Shown here: piece after piece, positions 1-14,521 of the stretch
Layout: the number at the start of each line of letters is the position of its first letter
How positions within the stretch are numbered: the stretch's first letter is position 1
Translations under genes and position numbers: made by a program
The notes under the pieces: generated by a model
Databases searched by the model: none
What the model saw: the letters and a program-made list of their open reading frames with translations, nothing else
Told to the model about the DNA's origin: nothing
Source of the DNA: Rotaria socialis
Taxonomy: Eukaryota > Rotifera > Eurotatoria > Philodinida > Philodinidae
NCBI GenBank assembly: GCA_905331475.1
Contig: CAJNYU010002470.1
Location: forward strand, 1-64,000
Reading direction: 5' to 3'
Length of the DNA: 64,000 nt

Positions 1-11
1 TTTTTATTTAG

Positions 12-128
12 CGATGGAAAATATCTACGACACCAACTTTTAATCAGAATCCATTCCGAGATGGTAATGATAAAGAAACAACTCAACAAATGTTGAACGA
101 AGATACAACAGCTATGACAAAGCTCTAA
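12..128 (+). CDS. 3'-terminal exon of an unidentified upstream gene (partial)
   Basis: A TTTAG acceptor at the left edge is followed by 38 open codons and then TAA. The peptide begins R-W-K-I-S and ends A-M-T-K-L. It is polar and rich in Thr, Gln and Asn, with no recognisable domain. Phase 0 at the acceptor is assumed because it is the frame that stays open. The rest of the gene lies outside the window, so its identity cannot be judged. It could also be chance, since 38 codons is short. Confidence 0.4.
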   Translation, partial: RWKISTTPTFNQNPFRDGNDKETTQQMLNEDTTAMTKL

Positions 129-1245
129 TTATAGCTACTCTCTTTCTATCGGTTGCTCGCTCTTTTCTTTCTTTTTTTCACGCAATAATCTAGTCATTAT
201 TATCAATTCATAGATTGTAGAGTTAGTCGAGATACATATCTATATATATTTCTATACGTACATATAGATATCTAGATATCAATAATCTATCAATAGGCAC
301 GCTTTGCTTCTATCAACAAACTCGTTAAAAGTCGATGATTAAAGCATAAATAAAATAAAAGACACGTACATTAGCTGATGACCTTGGGCTCAATCATCTT
401 GTTCTTTCTCTACATTCGGAACGATCAACGAAAGAAGAAAAAAAAATGAAGAGAACAGTTGATGATGGCCAGTGCTATGTGCTGTTCAATGTTGACTTAT
501 GGCTCTGTGACCTCGTGCTGATGTTGAACATCGACGAGGCGAATGTAAGAAGAAGAAAAAGAAGAAAAAACATACGTACCTTTTTCTCTCGAATTTTTTT
601 CTCGTCTTAATATGTCGTCGAACCATCCTCGTTTACTCTTCTTACCATAACCAACATATTTCACTCTGCTTTTTCTCTCTCTCTTCACATCTCTAAATGT
701 TTTTATAATGAACAAGTGAGTAAGACAAACTAGATTAAATCCATATCTATTATTTAAACATATTTTTTGTCGTTTTTCTTTGTCTTTGATACAGATTGGA
801 AACTATAGTGTGATTTTTTTCCGTGACAGCCGACATACATATACATATATATAGTGGTGGCAGAATAAGAAATAGAAAAGAAACACGAATATGTGTACAT
901 ATCTAGTAGCAACCAGACAATAAACAATGAAACCTGTTCTGTTGAACAATTTATAAGAAAAAAAGGTAAAGTATATAGGATTCAAACTCATTACTAAATA
1001 ATCCCGTCAAACCTTGCACGTATTCAATTATACCTAAACAATATGGAGAGAAAAAAAATGTAAAAACATACACTGCATCAGCATTTTTAACCTTTCCTTT
1101 TTTCCTCTCTCTCTCTCTCCTTCTCTTTCTTCTGTACGGTTTCGTTAGTCGATGACGAAACATAGTGTACGATCGAATTATATGTATATGGGTTCAACTG
1201 AACTAAATAACAAAAGAATTCACGTTTGTCTTGTGAAATTTTTAG
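129..1245. other. Intergenic / 5' region of the kinesin light chain gene
   Basis: AT-rich sequence with poly-purine and poly-pyrimidine runs (for example GAAGAAG around 547-570 and CT-rich around 1100-1130). No supported coding exon. A TTTTTAG acceptor ends exactly at 1245, next to the kinesin light chain ATG, so an untranslated first exon and its intron probably lie here. The donor cannot be fixed by eye. Confidence 0.5.
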
Positions 1246-3060
<1,815 letters not shown>

Positions 3061-3308
3061 TAATTTATTCGAATGAAATTTCACACTAGTCATAAAATTA
3101 TGAATATGTCTCTTTTTTTTTAAAACATTCCATATGCTTCATGTCGTTGAACACTACCCTAAAACATATTTCTTTTGTTCTGTGTGCTCCGTTGAAATAC
3201 CGAAGGAAATTTAAATTGTTATATTGTATATCTTTTTTTTTCTTTAAAATCAAAAAATAATTGAGCGGGTGTTGATATTTATTAATTATTTATTTATTTA
3301 TTTATTTA

Positions 3309-5325
3309 ATGGTGTCTATTAAACGATACAATGGTTCGAATCAACGTTGTACGACATTATTTCTTGACAAATTTGCACATCGAGATCAAGTATATAGTTT
3401 AAAATGATTTAAAATCGTTTTCGATTTATTATGTTTCTCGTAGTATGGCTTTTTAAAAGATGTACGACAAGAAAAAATTGAAGATTTTACATCGATTAAT
3501 TCTATTTCTTCATTAGACAATGACCGATGTAAAAATGAAATGAAAGAAAAAAACTATTTCTTAAGAATTTGCAAAAATTGATTTGTGTTTCAGTGGATGC
3601 TGAACTAGATAGAATTAATACAGAACTAGCAGATATGTTACGTGGTCTTGAATTGAGAAAACGTGCGTACTATGTTAATATGCCTAACTTTGTCTATGTT
3701 GTTGGTATGATTAGATTTGTCAGCATTTTAACTGATTATGAAATTGTGTTTCGTAGGAGGTTATCTATTTGATCCAATACAAAAAGAACGACGAGCACCA
3801 TCCAATGATTGGAGATGGGATATTGAAGAAAAAAAACTCGAAAAAATTCCGCCTATACCACCAGGTCATGGGCGCATTAATTTTGGCATTGCAGCTAATA
3901 ATGGTGGATTGACGAATGTTGATTTCTCTGTTGATTTGATGAAAGATTTTTCTTTTTTTAATAGGCAAATTAGTCGTCATCGGAGGAAATACAATAATAA
4001 ATAGGTATACAAAAAAGAAGTTTTTCTATGCTTATAAATGCATAGATTTGTTGTCTAGACCGACAGATACATGTTACATATACGGACAAAATGATGATCA
4101 ATGGGAAATGTTACCATCTTTACCGAATCCATTATGTGGTAAGAATGCATATTGCATAGTTCAATTAATGACGAACAAAAGCAAATAGTGTTAATGATTG
4201 GCAATTTCCCTAAGAATAGTTCATTAGTTTCCAGATCAATTATTCCGGAATAAGTTTTCATATGAGTAGAAGTTAGCTATGTGAAAGTAATAGAAACTGT
4301 ATGTCGCTTTTAAACTGCCGTAACCTTAGTCAATAAGCAGAGACAAATTGTTCGAGTCCTGATCCTTGATTGATTGATCAATTATCAATTAAAGCTAGAA
4401 TAACAATAGTAAAATATTCTCGACACTATTAATATGGTTAAAAGGTCAACTCGTTGCGTAATATTGAAAGTGGTTGAGGTACTCATTAAAATTTCAACTC
4501 CAAACATTCCCTGAAGTGTTACAAGATTGGATATCTAGAGAATTTACTGGTTGCATAGATTGTTTTTTTTTTGCAAGAACGATATTTACCTTCACCTTCA
4601 TAATTTTTCAAGCTAACAGAGAAATCACACAACGATGAATCTGAACTTACAAAATATTGACGTTTTTCAATTATGATATTTTAGAAGCATTGATTTTGTA
4701 TTGACCATTTTCATAGGTCCTGCTGTAGCACTTGATGATAAAGATTGTTTGTATGTATTTGGTGGCTATGATTTACTTGCTGGTCATACTCTATTTCGTA
4801 ATGATTTCTTAAAGCTTGAAGATTTATCATCGGAAAAGTACAAAAGATTTATTGTTGTTTTTTTACTATTACGTTGAGAAAAAACATAATCTATTTAGAT
4901 GGACAATATTAAAAAACTCATGTAAAATTGAAAACAAATCTCTAATGATTTCACCTCGAGCGCGCACTCTACTTGTTGCATGCGGTAACGATGTAATACC
5001 ACCTGATGGTGGACTTTTCGCATGTGGTGGCTATGCGAAATCGTCATCCGGTGAATTAATACCTGTATCAGAAATTTTGTGTTACAATAGATCGAAAAAA
5101 GATTGGACTTATTTAAGTGATATACCTAATCTTAAGAAATTAAATATTATTGCTGTTGATAATAATATATTAGTTATTTCCGATAAAATCAAATCAAATA
5201 ATCCTGATGAAGAAGATCAATTTATTCCAATATCGAAATATGATTTAATGAATAAAAAATGGCTAATGATCAATCAAAAAGACATTTCAAATGTTCAAGT
5301 TGAAGAAACAAAAACAGATTCATGA
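3309..5325 (+). CDS. Kelch-repeat beta-propeller protein
   Basis: Eight exons fit in phase: 3309-3389, 3444-3528, 3594-3662, 3757-3903, 3965-4004, 4059-4138, 4717-4837 and 4899-5325, giving 349 aa. Residues 1-80 are polar and helical (DAELDRINTELADMLRGL). The rest shows Kelch blades with a double Gly and a following aromatic: KLVVIGGNTI, CLYVFGGYDLL and GGLFACGGYAK, each followed by a W such as DQWEMLPSLP, EKWTILK or KDWTYLSDIP. Kelch propellers are protein-interaction scaffolds. There is no BTB or F-box here, so the partner is unknown. The splice between exons 3 and 4 uses a weak GTGCGT donor, and the 578-bp intron before exon 7 could hide a small exon. It starts 248 bp after the kinesin light chain stop, on the same strand. 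Confidence 0.75.
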
Positions 5326-5452
5326 CATTTTATTTCATATTAAACTTTTCTCAGAAACAAAGAAATTTACATTGCAGATAACTCTTAGTCGTATATAAGA
5401 AAAGAAAATATGGTAAATGTAGACACTAAAGACAAGATAAACTAATTTGTTT

Positions 5453-6270
5453 TTAAGTTGTGGTATTATGAAGAAGTCCATCGAGAACACGAAGTCCACT
5501 CTGTGATATTGTGCCCATATTTTGACTATAACCACCGAGATTGTCTCGTGCAATCATCGACGATGTCATGTTAGAATAATTTCCATATGTAGGACGACGT
5601 GGTGCGGGTTGCTGTTGGCCAGAATAAGAGCCAAATGCTGATGATGATGCATTAGCATTGAATTGATGAACATTTGATCCCGAATAGACACGCGCTTTCG
5701 GTCGAATTTCAACAGCTGAGCTTGGTCGGAGACTTGATACCTAAACAAAACAATATCTTTTTATGTTGACTAAAATGAAGAGTTTTACAAATTTCTGATT
5801 GACTCTTGCTTGTGCACCACTACTTTTATCACTTGGTCCAACACGTTCATCATTAAAAACAACAGTAGGACGACGAATATAATAATTACTACTTCCATTA
5901 TTTGTTGGTTTAGGTGGTGGTGGTGTTGGAGCTGAGCCTGAACGAAAACCTCGATTAGCTGCTGATGTTTTTTCACGCATTAAATTTCCATAATTGGTTT
6001 TCTTAATAAAAATACGAAAAAAAAAGAAGAATGCTTTCTGTCTCGTTTCTATAAAAGTTTACTTGATATAAATTTGAGCCTGTTGATAGATTTCTTTGTT
6101 TTGCGCTTGCTACTCTTGTTGGTTGTGTCTGAGTGGATTGTAGAGAATTATGGCTAGTAGATCGTCCGATCGATCCTGGATATGTTGTTGAAGAAGGTTT
6201 TGCATATTGTTGTTGTTGTTCAGTGGAATAATCATTATCAGTTGTATCTTGAGTATAAACTGGTCGAGTT

Positions 6271-6301
<31 letters not shown>

Positions 6302-8831
6302 TATCATTTGCATTTGTTTGTGTATAATTTGAATAAGCTCCTCGCGTAGGTTCATCTTGCTTTGATACAATTGCCGGTTGTTTGAAAGTATCATATTCCG
6401 ATTGGTCAATGTATGCACTAGCACCACCATAACGTTGTTTTGGCGGATCCGCTGAATTCTCGCGTGATTTCAATGGTTGAGGGTCAGTAGCATTATTATT
6501 ATTATTATTGGAATTTAAATTTAAATTTGAAGATGTCGGTGCTGGTGGTTTAGCTGATACTTTACGTAGTTGAATTAACTGTATTGATGAAAAATAGATA
6601 AATATTAGTATTGCTTTATATTTGAAATTATATTTACCTCATATAATTTCTTTCGATATTCATCAACAGTTAATTGAATATCATCACTTAGTTGAGGAAC
6701 AACATCATAGCCTTTGACGAATTCTTCTTTTGAATTATGAAATCTGTTAAATTATGAGGAATAGATTTGTTAAAAGAAAATACGAAAAAAAGCAAACATA
6801 CGAAACAACAAAACTATGATGAAGTCCTTCTTCAGCTGTTATTCTTTTATCTGGATTGAATTGAAGAAGACGACGAAGTAAATCAATTGATTCTTCAGCT
6901 GCAGTTGGAATTAAATTATCAAGTGATTTTTTTTGTCTAAAATTAAAAATGAGCGACACTTAAAAAACCAATGAAAAGGTTTGTTTCGCTTTGCAATCGA
7001 TTCAAAGAGCGAGAAGTTATCAGCTAATTTTTCAAAAATGCCAAAAATAATGTCTCAGATAAGTGTAAATGCTTGATAAAATTTTTAAGATGAATGAGGA
7101 AATCTATTTTAAATACAACAACAGGATAGTCGTAGCATAACGGTCAGAGGTTCTCTCTTACTGGCGCATAGTACGAACGTATGTGTGGTGATAGAAGATA
7201 TTATTATTTCGAACAAATTTTATTCTATAGTTTCGTTAATTGAAAACGTGATGTAGTCAAGAAAAAGAAAATACGACTCCACAAATGCATGATAACAATA
7301 TCATACTGTCGATTCAACCTTTGAAAGTTTTCCTTATAACTGTCTAGTTATGAGTCACGCATTTATTTTCCGTCTAATGGCTTTTTATTCAGTCTTCAAA
7401 AGGAAAAATATATTCAGCATTTACCCAGATACAGCTCGTTCTAATACACTAGGTCCATATTGTGATGAAATACTTTCTATATCCGCTAGACTGGGTTTTG
7501 GAATATGTTGAAGAATACGTTCTAACTGATTAAATGTCGATGTTCCTTGAAATAATGGTTTTCCGAGCAACATTTCACCAAGAATACAACCTAAAAGTAG
7601 ATGAAAAGAGCTTCTAGAACTAATATATTTCTTTTCAATAATATATATCAATTCAATTTTTTTTGAAATCGAGTAACATGACAAAAGTTTTTTGAAGTAT
7701 GTCACAATTTAAGTGTAAATCAATATTGACATAAGACAACTACGATTTGTTCGTTTAATTCGTTCATAAAATAAAACATTGTTGAGGTCTCGCAGAATTT
7801 TTATTTAGCAAAGACAACCTAATGTATTTGCAAAGAAAACTTGTTTTTTTCCTACTTACCCAGTGACCACATATCGACTCCTTTTGTATATCTAAACGTA
7901 CGAAAATAGAATTTTATTTATTCTCCTAGCAAACTTCGAAATATACTTTGATGATGCAAGAAGAATTTCCGGTGCACGGTACCATCGCGTTGCTAAATTA
8001 AAGAAAAAGGTTATGATAAATAATTCATCAAAACTTTGCTGACATTTACATACCAACATATTCTGTTAAAGCAGGATGCTGTGGATCTTCATAAACATGA
8101 TTTAACGATCTTGCAAGACCAAAATCACAAATTTTAACTCGACATTGTTGATTAATTAAAACATTGGATGGCTTGATGAAAATAAAAAAGCTCTTGTTAA
8201 AACCTTTTTTTTTGCAATAAAAAAGCTTCTCTACCTTCATATCACGATGAATAACATTTGCTGAATGAAGATATTTCATTGCTTTTAATAATTGATACAT
8301 AACGTAACGTTTATGTGTATCTTTAAGAATATTTCCTTTTCGTATAACATTATGAAGATCCGCCTCTGAATGCAAAATAAAAAGTTAGTTAATCAAGAAA
8401 CCTCGAATCCCTTGTCTTTTTACCCATAAATTCAAAAACAAGATAAATATCTCGATCATTATCTGCCCGTAAAACATTGTGTAATCGTATCACATTTGGA
8501 TGTTCACCAAATTCACGTAAGAAAACTATTTCCCGATATGTTCTCTAAAGATCGAGCAATATATTTATTTGATAGACGGTTTTTTTTTGTTTGTAAATTT
8601 ATCTTACTTGAGCATCAGTTTGGTTGCGAAATGCATCGAATATCTTTTTTAATGCCACGACTTCTTTACTTCGTTTGTCGACAGCTTTCCATACGATACC
8701 ATAGGCTCCTTTTCCAAGACGTTTTTGAATGTCGTAGTACTTTAATATATGAGTATCTACACCTAGAAGTCAAATATGAAAATAGGCATAGACTGAATAC
8801 ATTTCTATAACTTTAATTTACCATCGGACAT
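5453..8831 (-). CDS. MAPK15: Mitogen-activated protein kinase 15 (ERK7/8-like)
   Basis: An atypical MAPK that in other animals autophosphorylates and regulates ciliogenesis and autophagy. Thirteen exons: 8831-8822, 8762-8608, 8544-8424, 8365-8235, 8171-8054, 7992-7947, 7891-7860, 7590-7425, 6936-6802, 6743-6638, 6578-6063, 6001-5789 and 5740-5453, giving 678 aa. Visible motifs: Gly-rich loop [17 protein letters not shown] lysine, HRDMKPSN catalytic loop, ICDFGLA, the TEY activation motif in [15 protein letters not shown] (the MAPK15 spacing), and [10 protein letters not shown]. The kinase domain takes roughly residues 10-305. The last ~370 residues are disordered, with Asn runs, TPPPPKP and Tyr/Gly/Ser-rich sequence, as in the long MAPK15 tail. 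The first exon is only 10 nt (M-S-D-G). The intron at 6937-7424 is the only long one and shows no extra exon. Confidence 0.93.
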
Positions 8832-9373
8832 TTTTAGATGAAAATTTTTGATAATTTGTTTACTTAAATTATCTTTATACGCATGTGAATTTTACACAAA
8901 AAAACAATACTTAGACAAGCTATTTTATTTTTTGAGTCAATAATTACAACCATTAGACGTTTTATCTGATCATGAATTACATGACAACAACCTCGAGATT
9001 GTAGCTTTAGCAATGGTGAACAAACAGAGGTCACTCTATGACCAAGACGGAACTCGTGTTATGAGAAAAAAAAGCGAAGAAAGGTATGATAATTCAATGC
9101 AGGTTAACAATTCATAGAATTCAAATGCGAATGATTATGTTCTTTTTCGTGAATAATTTAACTGATAAAAAGATAGAGGAAAGCATAAATCATATTATTG
9201 AATATATTTCTCTTTCTTCTCACGTACCAGCAGACTTTTCTGTTGTTTCTTTTTTTCTTTTGTAAAGTACGATAAAAAAAAGACTATTTTGCGAATCGAT
9301 GAAGTCCCAAATAAATGTTAAAAGACGATAAAGAAGAAACAGTTACGTATATTAAAACATTTTGTATCTAGAC
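8832..9373. other. Divergent intergenic region (MAPK15 / KCNQ-like)
   Basis: About 540 bp separate two divergently transcribed genes, so both promoters presumably lie here. The DNA is AT-rich with poly-A and poly-T tracts. I see no clear TATA, Inr or other named element and no coding exon. Confidence 0.5.
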
Positions 9374-11672
9374 ATGAGTACGAGACGTCGAAGTGTCATT
9401 TCGCATGGCTTTAATCGACCTCAGTCTCGTGCATCCATAATATCATTGTATTCAATCGCGTATGATGAAGATAAACATCGGAAATTATCTCGAGTATTTT
9501 CAGCAATATTTGTTCATAAAAAAATCGATATATATCATGTTCTTGAACGACAAGAAGGTACACGTACACTTGCATATCATTTATTCGTCTTTGCATTAAC
9601 TCTTGTTTCGCTTGTATTTGGTTCGATATTAACTATTGATGAATGGCGGCCAACATTAGATGCACCATTGTACTATGGTGAATTAGGTTTATTTGTATTC
9701 TTTGCTTGTGAATTACTATTGCGGATATGGTCTGCTGGCGGTGTTCTAAAATATCGAACATGGGTTGGTCGTCTAATTTTTATTAGTCGACCATCTATTA
9801 TACTTGACATATTAACATTATTTGGTTTCACTATATCATTAGCAACCGGTTTGAAAACACGAGAATTTCCATCGTTAACATTAAAATTTTTACCACCTCT
9901 ACAAATGATTCGATTTTTACGTGTTGATAGACAATTGTCATCGTGGAAGATTTTAAAAGGAATTATTGTAACACATCGCCAAGAACTGACTGTTACATTA
10001 GTTATTGCGTTCATGTTTCTTATTACTGGCTCTTATCTCCTTTATGTTGCTGAAACACCTATAGATCCGACGTTAAACAAGGGAAACTTTAAATCAATTG
10101 CTGATACTATGTGGTTTTCAATTATTACGGTAATGTTTACTTAGAAAGTCGAAGCATTGTTTTTTCCTTTCTCTTTATTCATTATCAGAGATAAAAAGTA
10201 TGCATGTCCACTGTATAAAAAAAACTGTTTTTGCATAGTTCTATTATAGAAAAGAACAAAAAAAGAATAGAAATATGTATATATTTTCAAGCTACGTTGC
10301 ACTTTTTTTGATTTAATTTTTATGCCGTTCTTGATAAACGATTTTTTTTATACTGTAGTATCTCGCGAGATAATCCTTCTCATACTGTTCTATGTAGATA
10401 ATTTATTGAATGATAAATCAATCTTTTTAGATACAAATGTCAAATGAGGATGGAAGAAAAACTAATAAAACTATTCTATTTTCTACCTTCATTGAACTAT
10501 AAGAAATAAAATAAGGATCACACGTGACGGACTACACAAGGTTTATTACTTAAAACAAAAATTAGAATACGACTGTACAAAGGAACACACGAGAAAATGT
10601 AAACTTTTAACCATAAAAAACAGAGATACACTAAATTTGCTGGATTAACAATCGAATAAATGAGGCTTTCTCTGGCAATTATGACTTACCTATAAAATAT
10701 AACCAATAGGAACATTTTTATTCAGGATCAAATAAAAAAAAAACTTTTTAACTCTCGACTTCTAAGGCAGCCTAATATTTTCTAAAGCTATAAATACTCA
10801 TCATAGATGACAACGATTGGTTTCGGTGACCTTTTTCCAACAACATATATTGCGAAAATGATAACGACAACAATTTGCTTTCTTGGTATTGCATTTTGGT
10901 GTTTACCAGCAGTTATCATTGGAAGTGTATGTACACCTTTTTTGTTTTCATTTTCTTTCATCATATTAATATTTTTTATCGTTAATAATTCAAGGGTCTT
11001 GCTATACAAGTTCAAGCGAAAAAACGTGATGAAGCGTTAAGTCGGCTTGTACCTGCTGCTGCTACTGTTATACGTAATTGGTGGCGCCTTCGATGTGTTC
11101 ATCATCGTGATCGCTTCGTATCAACATGGAAAATTTACTCAATAATTCCGCGTCGTACTCATGTTCATCCAGCATTAAAACCTAATCTTGAGAAAGCTGT
11201 ATCGATAGTTGAATCTACAGGACAGACGCCTACCACTGTGGATTCATCACGATTTAATTTTACAAATTTACCAACACCAACAACACAACCAAATTATATG
11301 CGACGAAAACCAATAACAAGTATTGAAGATTTACCAAAACGCTATGTAACAGCTATAAAAATTATTCGTACGTTAAAATATTCGGTGGCCTGTAAAAAAT
11401 TTCAGGAAGCAAAACGTCCAATTGATATAAAAGATGTTGTTAAAGAAAATACTCAAACAAATAATCGTTTATCAACTATGTTCGTTGATATACAGCGGCG
11501 TTTAGATTTAGTATTAGGTACAACAAAACCAGCATCATATTTATCAGATGTAGAAAAACGACAATTAAGTTTAAGTGCTCGAATAGAAAAAGTTGAAGAA
11601 ATAGCAAAACGATTTGAAACAAAATTAAATCAGTTAGAACAATTAGCATCGTCATTGGTCAAAAATGGATAA
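9374..11672 (+). CDS. KCNQ (Kv7)-like voltage-gated potassium channel with GFG filter
   Basis: Predicted plasma-membrane, tetrameric K+ channel subunit. Exons 9374-10129, 10807-10926 and 10995-11672 give 517 aa, short for KCNQ (usually 600-900). S1-S4 lie at about residues 75-200. The S4 and linker IRFLRVDRQLSSWKILK plus THRQEL are closest to KCNQ. The pore helix and filter read TMTTIGFGD, then S6 GIAFWCLPAVIIGSGLAIQVQ. Helix A resembles the KCNQ calmodulin/IQ segment (PAAATVIRNWWRLR). Helix B (YVTAIKIIRTLKYSVACKKF) and the following RPIDIKDVV block match KCNQ, and a C-terminal coiled coil (about 455-515) corresponds to the tetramerisation helix. The filter Tyr is Phe. The start is the first ATG in frame; the upstream TTG is ignored. 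The 677-bp intron is the longest in the gene. Confidence 0.93.
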
Positions 11673-11755
11673 GAAAAGCCGAGAAGAACTTTGCTTGTTT
11701 CTTTTTTGTTTTAAATATATACATGATAGTTTTTTTAAAAATCAGTTTTTTGCAA

Positions 11756-12283
11756 CTAAACAGCTGAATGAGGTCGTACGACTTTTGTCGATGGCATCGA
11801 TCTATCGATTGGAATCGACCGAATTGATTCTGATTCTTTTATAGTTATTGTGGGCTCCCAGTCGTTATTGAATAATTCTGGATTGGAGAGTTGTACGATT
11901 GATAATTCTAATTTGGTTTTCTCGGCTATAAACGATGCCATTGATAGTTTTGGCTTGTCTTGGTTAATTCGATTCACTTGTTCGATAATCAATGAACGTG
12001 TACGTTCCAATTGATGTTGTTCTTTACGTAAAATATTTAAACGAATATTTTTTTCACGCTCATAATATTTTAATCGAATATCAAGAAGTCGATCTTCGCG
12101 TTTGTTTTTCGCACGAATTTCATCACTTAATTCGCTGTAACGTTCACGAAAGGATTCACTGCTTGAATTCTAGGCAGAAAATAAATGAACGAACAAAACA
12201 AATTCATTGTCTCTGTGTGAGTTTACGAATTTGAAAAAATCAAATTTGTATATTACCGATTTAGTTCGAGCTAGCAGTGCCAT
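11756..12283 (-). CDS. Small coiled-coil protein of unknown function
   Basis: Two exons (12283-12257 and 12169-11756) join in phase 0 to give 146 aa. The first exon encodes only M-A-L-L-A-R-T-K-S. The middle (residues ~15-90) is highly charged and helical (RERYSELSDEIRAKNKREDRLLDIRLKYYEREK), predicted coiled coil. The C terminus is polar and ends in RPHSAV. I do not recognise the family. Its 3' end is 83 bp from the 3' end of the convergent potassium channel gene. The good splice pair and codon-like composition argue it is real; a cytoskeletal or ciliary role would be a guess. Confidence 0.6.
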
Positions 12284-13661
12284 GGCTATTGATAGATTTT
12301 AAATCGAAAATATTTTTCTGTTAGAACTTCGTTAAGATTCATATGCCGCTGAAATTCGAATGCGAAATTCTATTTCATCTTTTTGCCTCTCGTGTACGAT
12401 TCGATCGTAGAACATAACAGATGAAAAGAATACAAATTACGTTGCTGTTTCTCATTCAACTTTATGTACTTGATGTTTGATATCTTTTATCACTTAATGT
12501 CAATCAATTAAGTAATTCGAGAGAAGTAGAAGTTTTTCGTTTCTTCTTTATACCTAAGTCAAGTTATATTGTTTTTCTTCACCACAGTTCGTGTGCGTGA
12601 TTTCTATCGTTTTTGATTGCTTGGTTGTAAAGAGAGATTGAGACATAAATCAAATTCTAATATCGCCTGTGAAAGTTTCTATTGAAGAAAAATTCAAATT
12701 TCCACAAGTTCTCATGCACAACGCTACAGTTTGGCGAAGCATAGTAATACTGTGTAAATTAATTTATCTCTTATAATTTAATATTTACTGAATATTTTTC
12801 AATTCAAACAAAGTTTTGAAACCATATGTCTGGTGCAATTAGAATCATTAAAAAACAGAAATGTAAATAGAGAGGAGCAATAACCACACCTTCAACTTTC
12901 CATTAAAATCAGCATGAAAACTGTCTGACATTTACTCGTAAGTGTGTCAAAGTCTAAAGTGCAATGAAAGAAATTCTAGTAGGTTCCAACTAAAACAACA
13001 AATGCTTGATTGTAACTATTAATTAGAGGATAAATTTCGTATGTTTCTAATTGAAATCAACATACTGATTTCGTTTTTGTAGACGCCGACTAGTCAAGTA
13101 TAAATTCAATATTTTATTTGAAATCTATTGCTAATTATTATCAAGATCACTTTTAGAAAAATATTTTAATTGAATAGCAATCATTGCATTTCTATATATC
13201 TTTCTATTGGTCGATCAAGTCACCTTAGTTACCAGCTACCAAAAACAAATAAAAACTGATTACAATTTAAAAACAAAAATCTATACATGTTCATTCAGAT
13301 TGAGAAGATCTATTGAAAAATATTCACGTACCTGACTGTTTAATTTAGAAATTGAAACGAGAACCAATTAGGTAATAATCTTTTAAGTTAAATATAAAAA
13401 ACCTATGATATGATATTTGTTCGTTTATTTAGTTTATGATCGAAATGATAAATGTAATTAAGCGTATACGTACTCTTTCTGGTGATGATTTGATATCCTT
13501 GATTAGTAATAATTAATTCATATGCAGGAAGAGCAATCTTATGTTCTAGTAAACAATAGTTAATCAGAAGTATTGATTAGTAAATGATGAAATAATTTAT
13601 ACGAACGACTACCTTTCTTCTATGTCTCACTAATGATCTGATTTTTTAGATTTAAATAAAA
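12284..13661. other. Intergenic region without recognised features
   Basis: About 1.4 kb of AT-rich sequence between two divergent genes (coiled-coil protein on minus, EF-hand protein on plus). No supported exon, RNA gene or repeat was seen. Promoters for both neighbours are presumably here. Confidence 0.5.
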
Positions 13662-14521
13662 ATGAGACGATCAAAATCAAAAACTCCGTCAGCTGAAGGA
13701 AAGAGTAAACGTGTATCGTCTGGTCCACGTGTTGATTGGGTACCACCACATCCAGCAATCGGGGCACAGGTAAACTAAAACAAGAAAATTATTTGATTAG
13801 ATTATGTCATCTTGTTTGAAAACAGCTATTAGCATCACTGGAAAATCATCCACTAGATGAACGAGATATTGCCGGTGTTCGTCTTTCACGTGCTGTTTAT
13901 ATGCATTTTACCGGACAGGAAATTCGTGACCTGAAAGAAGTATTCGATTTTTTCGATTATAAACGTCGAGGGTTTGTAACATAAACTACTTTCATAAATA
14001 TAAACTTCTTGGATTTTTCTAAAACAGAAATCTCAAACCAAAAGAAGCTGTCTATGCGATGAAAACATTAGGTGTTAATATGTCTGTTGATCAATGTGCT
14101 ACTTATATTGAAAAAGAAACCCGAGATAATTTGTAAGTTCCATATGACGATTTCTTTTTATTGTATGAGGATTTATTAATAGAACACTTGATTTTGGAGA
14201 GTTTCTTATTCTACTTGCCACTCATCAAACTGAAGAACAAGATGATTATGATGAGTTAAATTTAGCTTTTAAATTATTCGATCTTGGTATGAGATTTGAT
14301 TCTTTTAAATATTCAATTTATTTGTTCGTTTTTTCGTTAAAGACGGTTATGAATATCTTGATATGAATACTCTTCGTCGAATTAACGAGGAGACAGGCTT
14401 GAATTTGAGTGAACTCGACTTACAATTAATGTTTCAAGCAGCTGACCGTAATGGTGATGCTCGTATTGATCGTCATGAATTCGTTCGAATGATGAGACAA
14501 ACAAATTTATTTTCGCGTTAA
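13662..14521 (+). CDS. Centrin-like EF-hand protein
   Basis: Five exons (13662-13769, 13826-13971, 14028-14132, 14183-14286 and 14343-14521) give 213 aa. A basic, Ser-rich N-terminal extension (~50 residues, MRRSKSKTPSAEGKSKR) precedes a calmodulin/centrin-type core with four EF-hand positions. Only the last loop, DRNGDARIDRHE, has the full set of calcium ligands. Loop 1 (DYKRRGNLKPKE) and loop 3 (after KLFDLDGYEYLD) are degenerate, and loop 2 lacks the ligands. The C terminus HEFVRMMRQTNLF resembles the centrin end EFLRIMKKTSLY. Centrins act at centrioles and basal bodies, but this one may be a divergent axonemal EF-hand protein instead. An AATAAA lies 105 bp after the stop (14626-14631). 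Confidence 0.85.

Noticed and set aside
7120-7200. Possible tRNA-like sequence in the long MAPK15 intron
   Set aside because: No acceptor-stem pairing and no proper T-arm consensus could be built.
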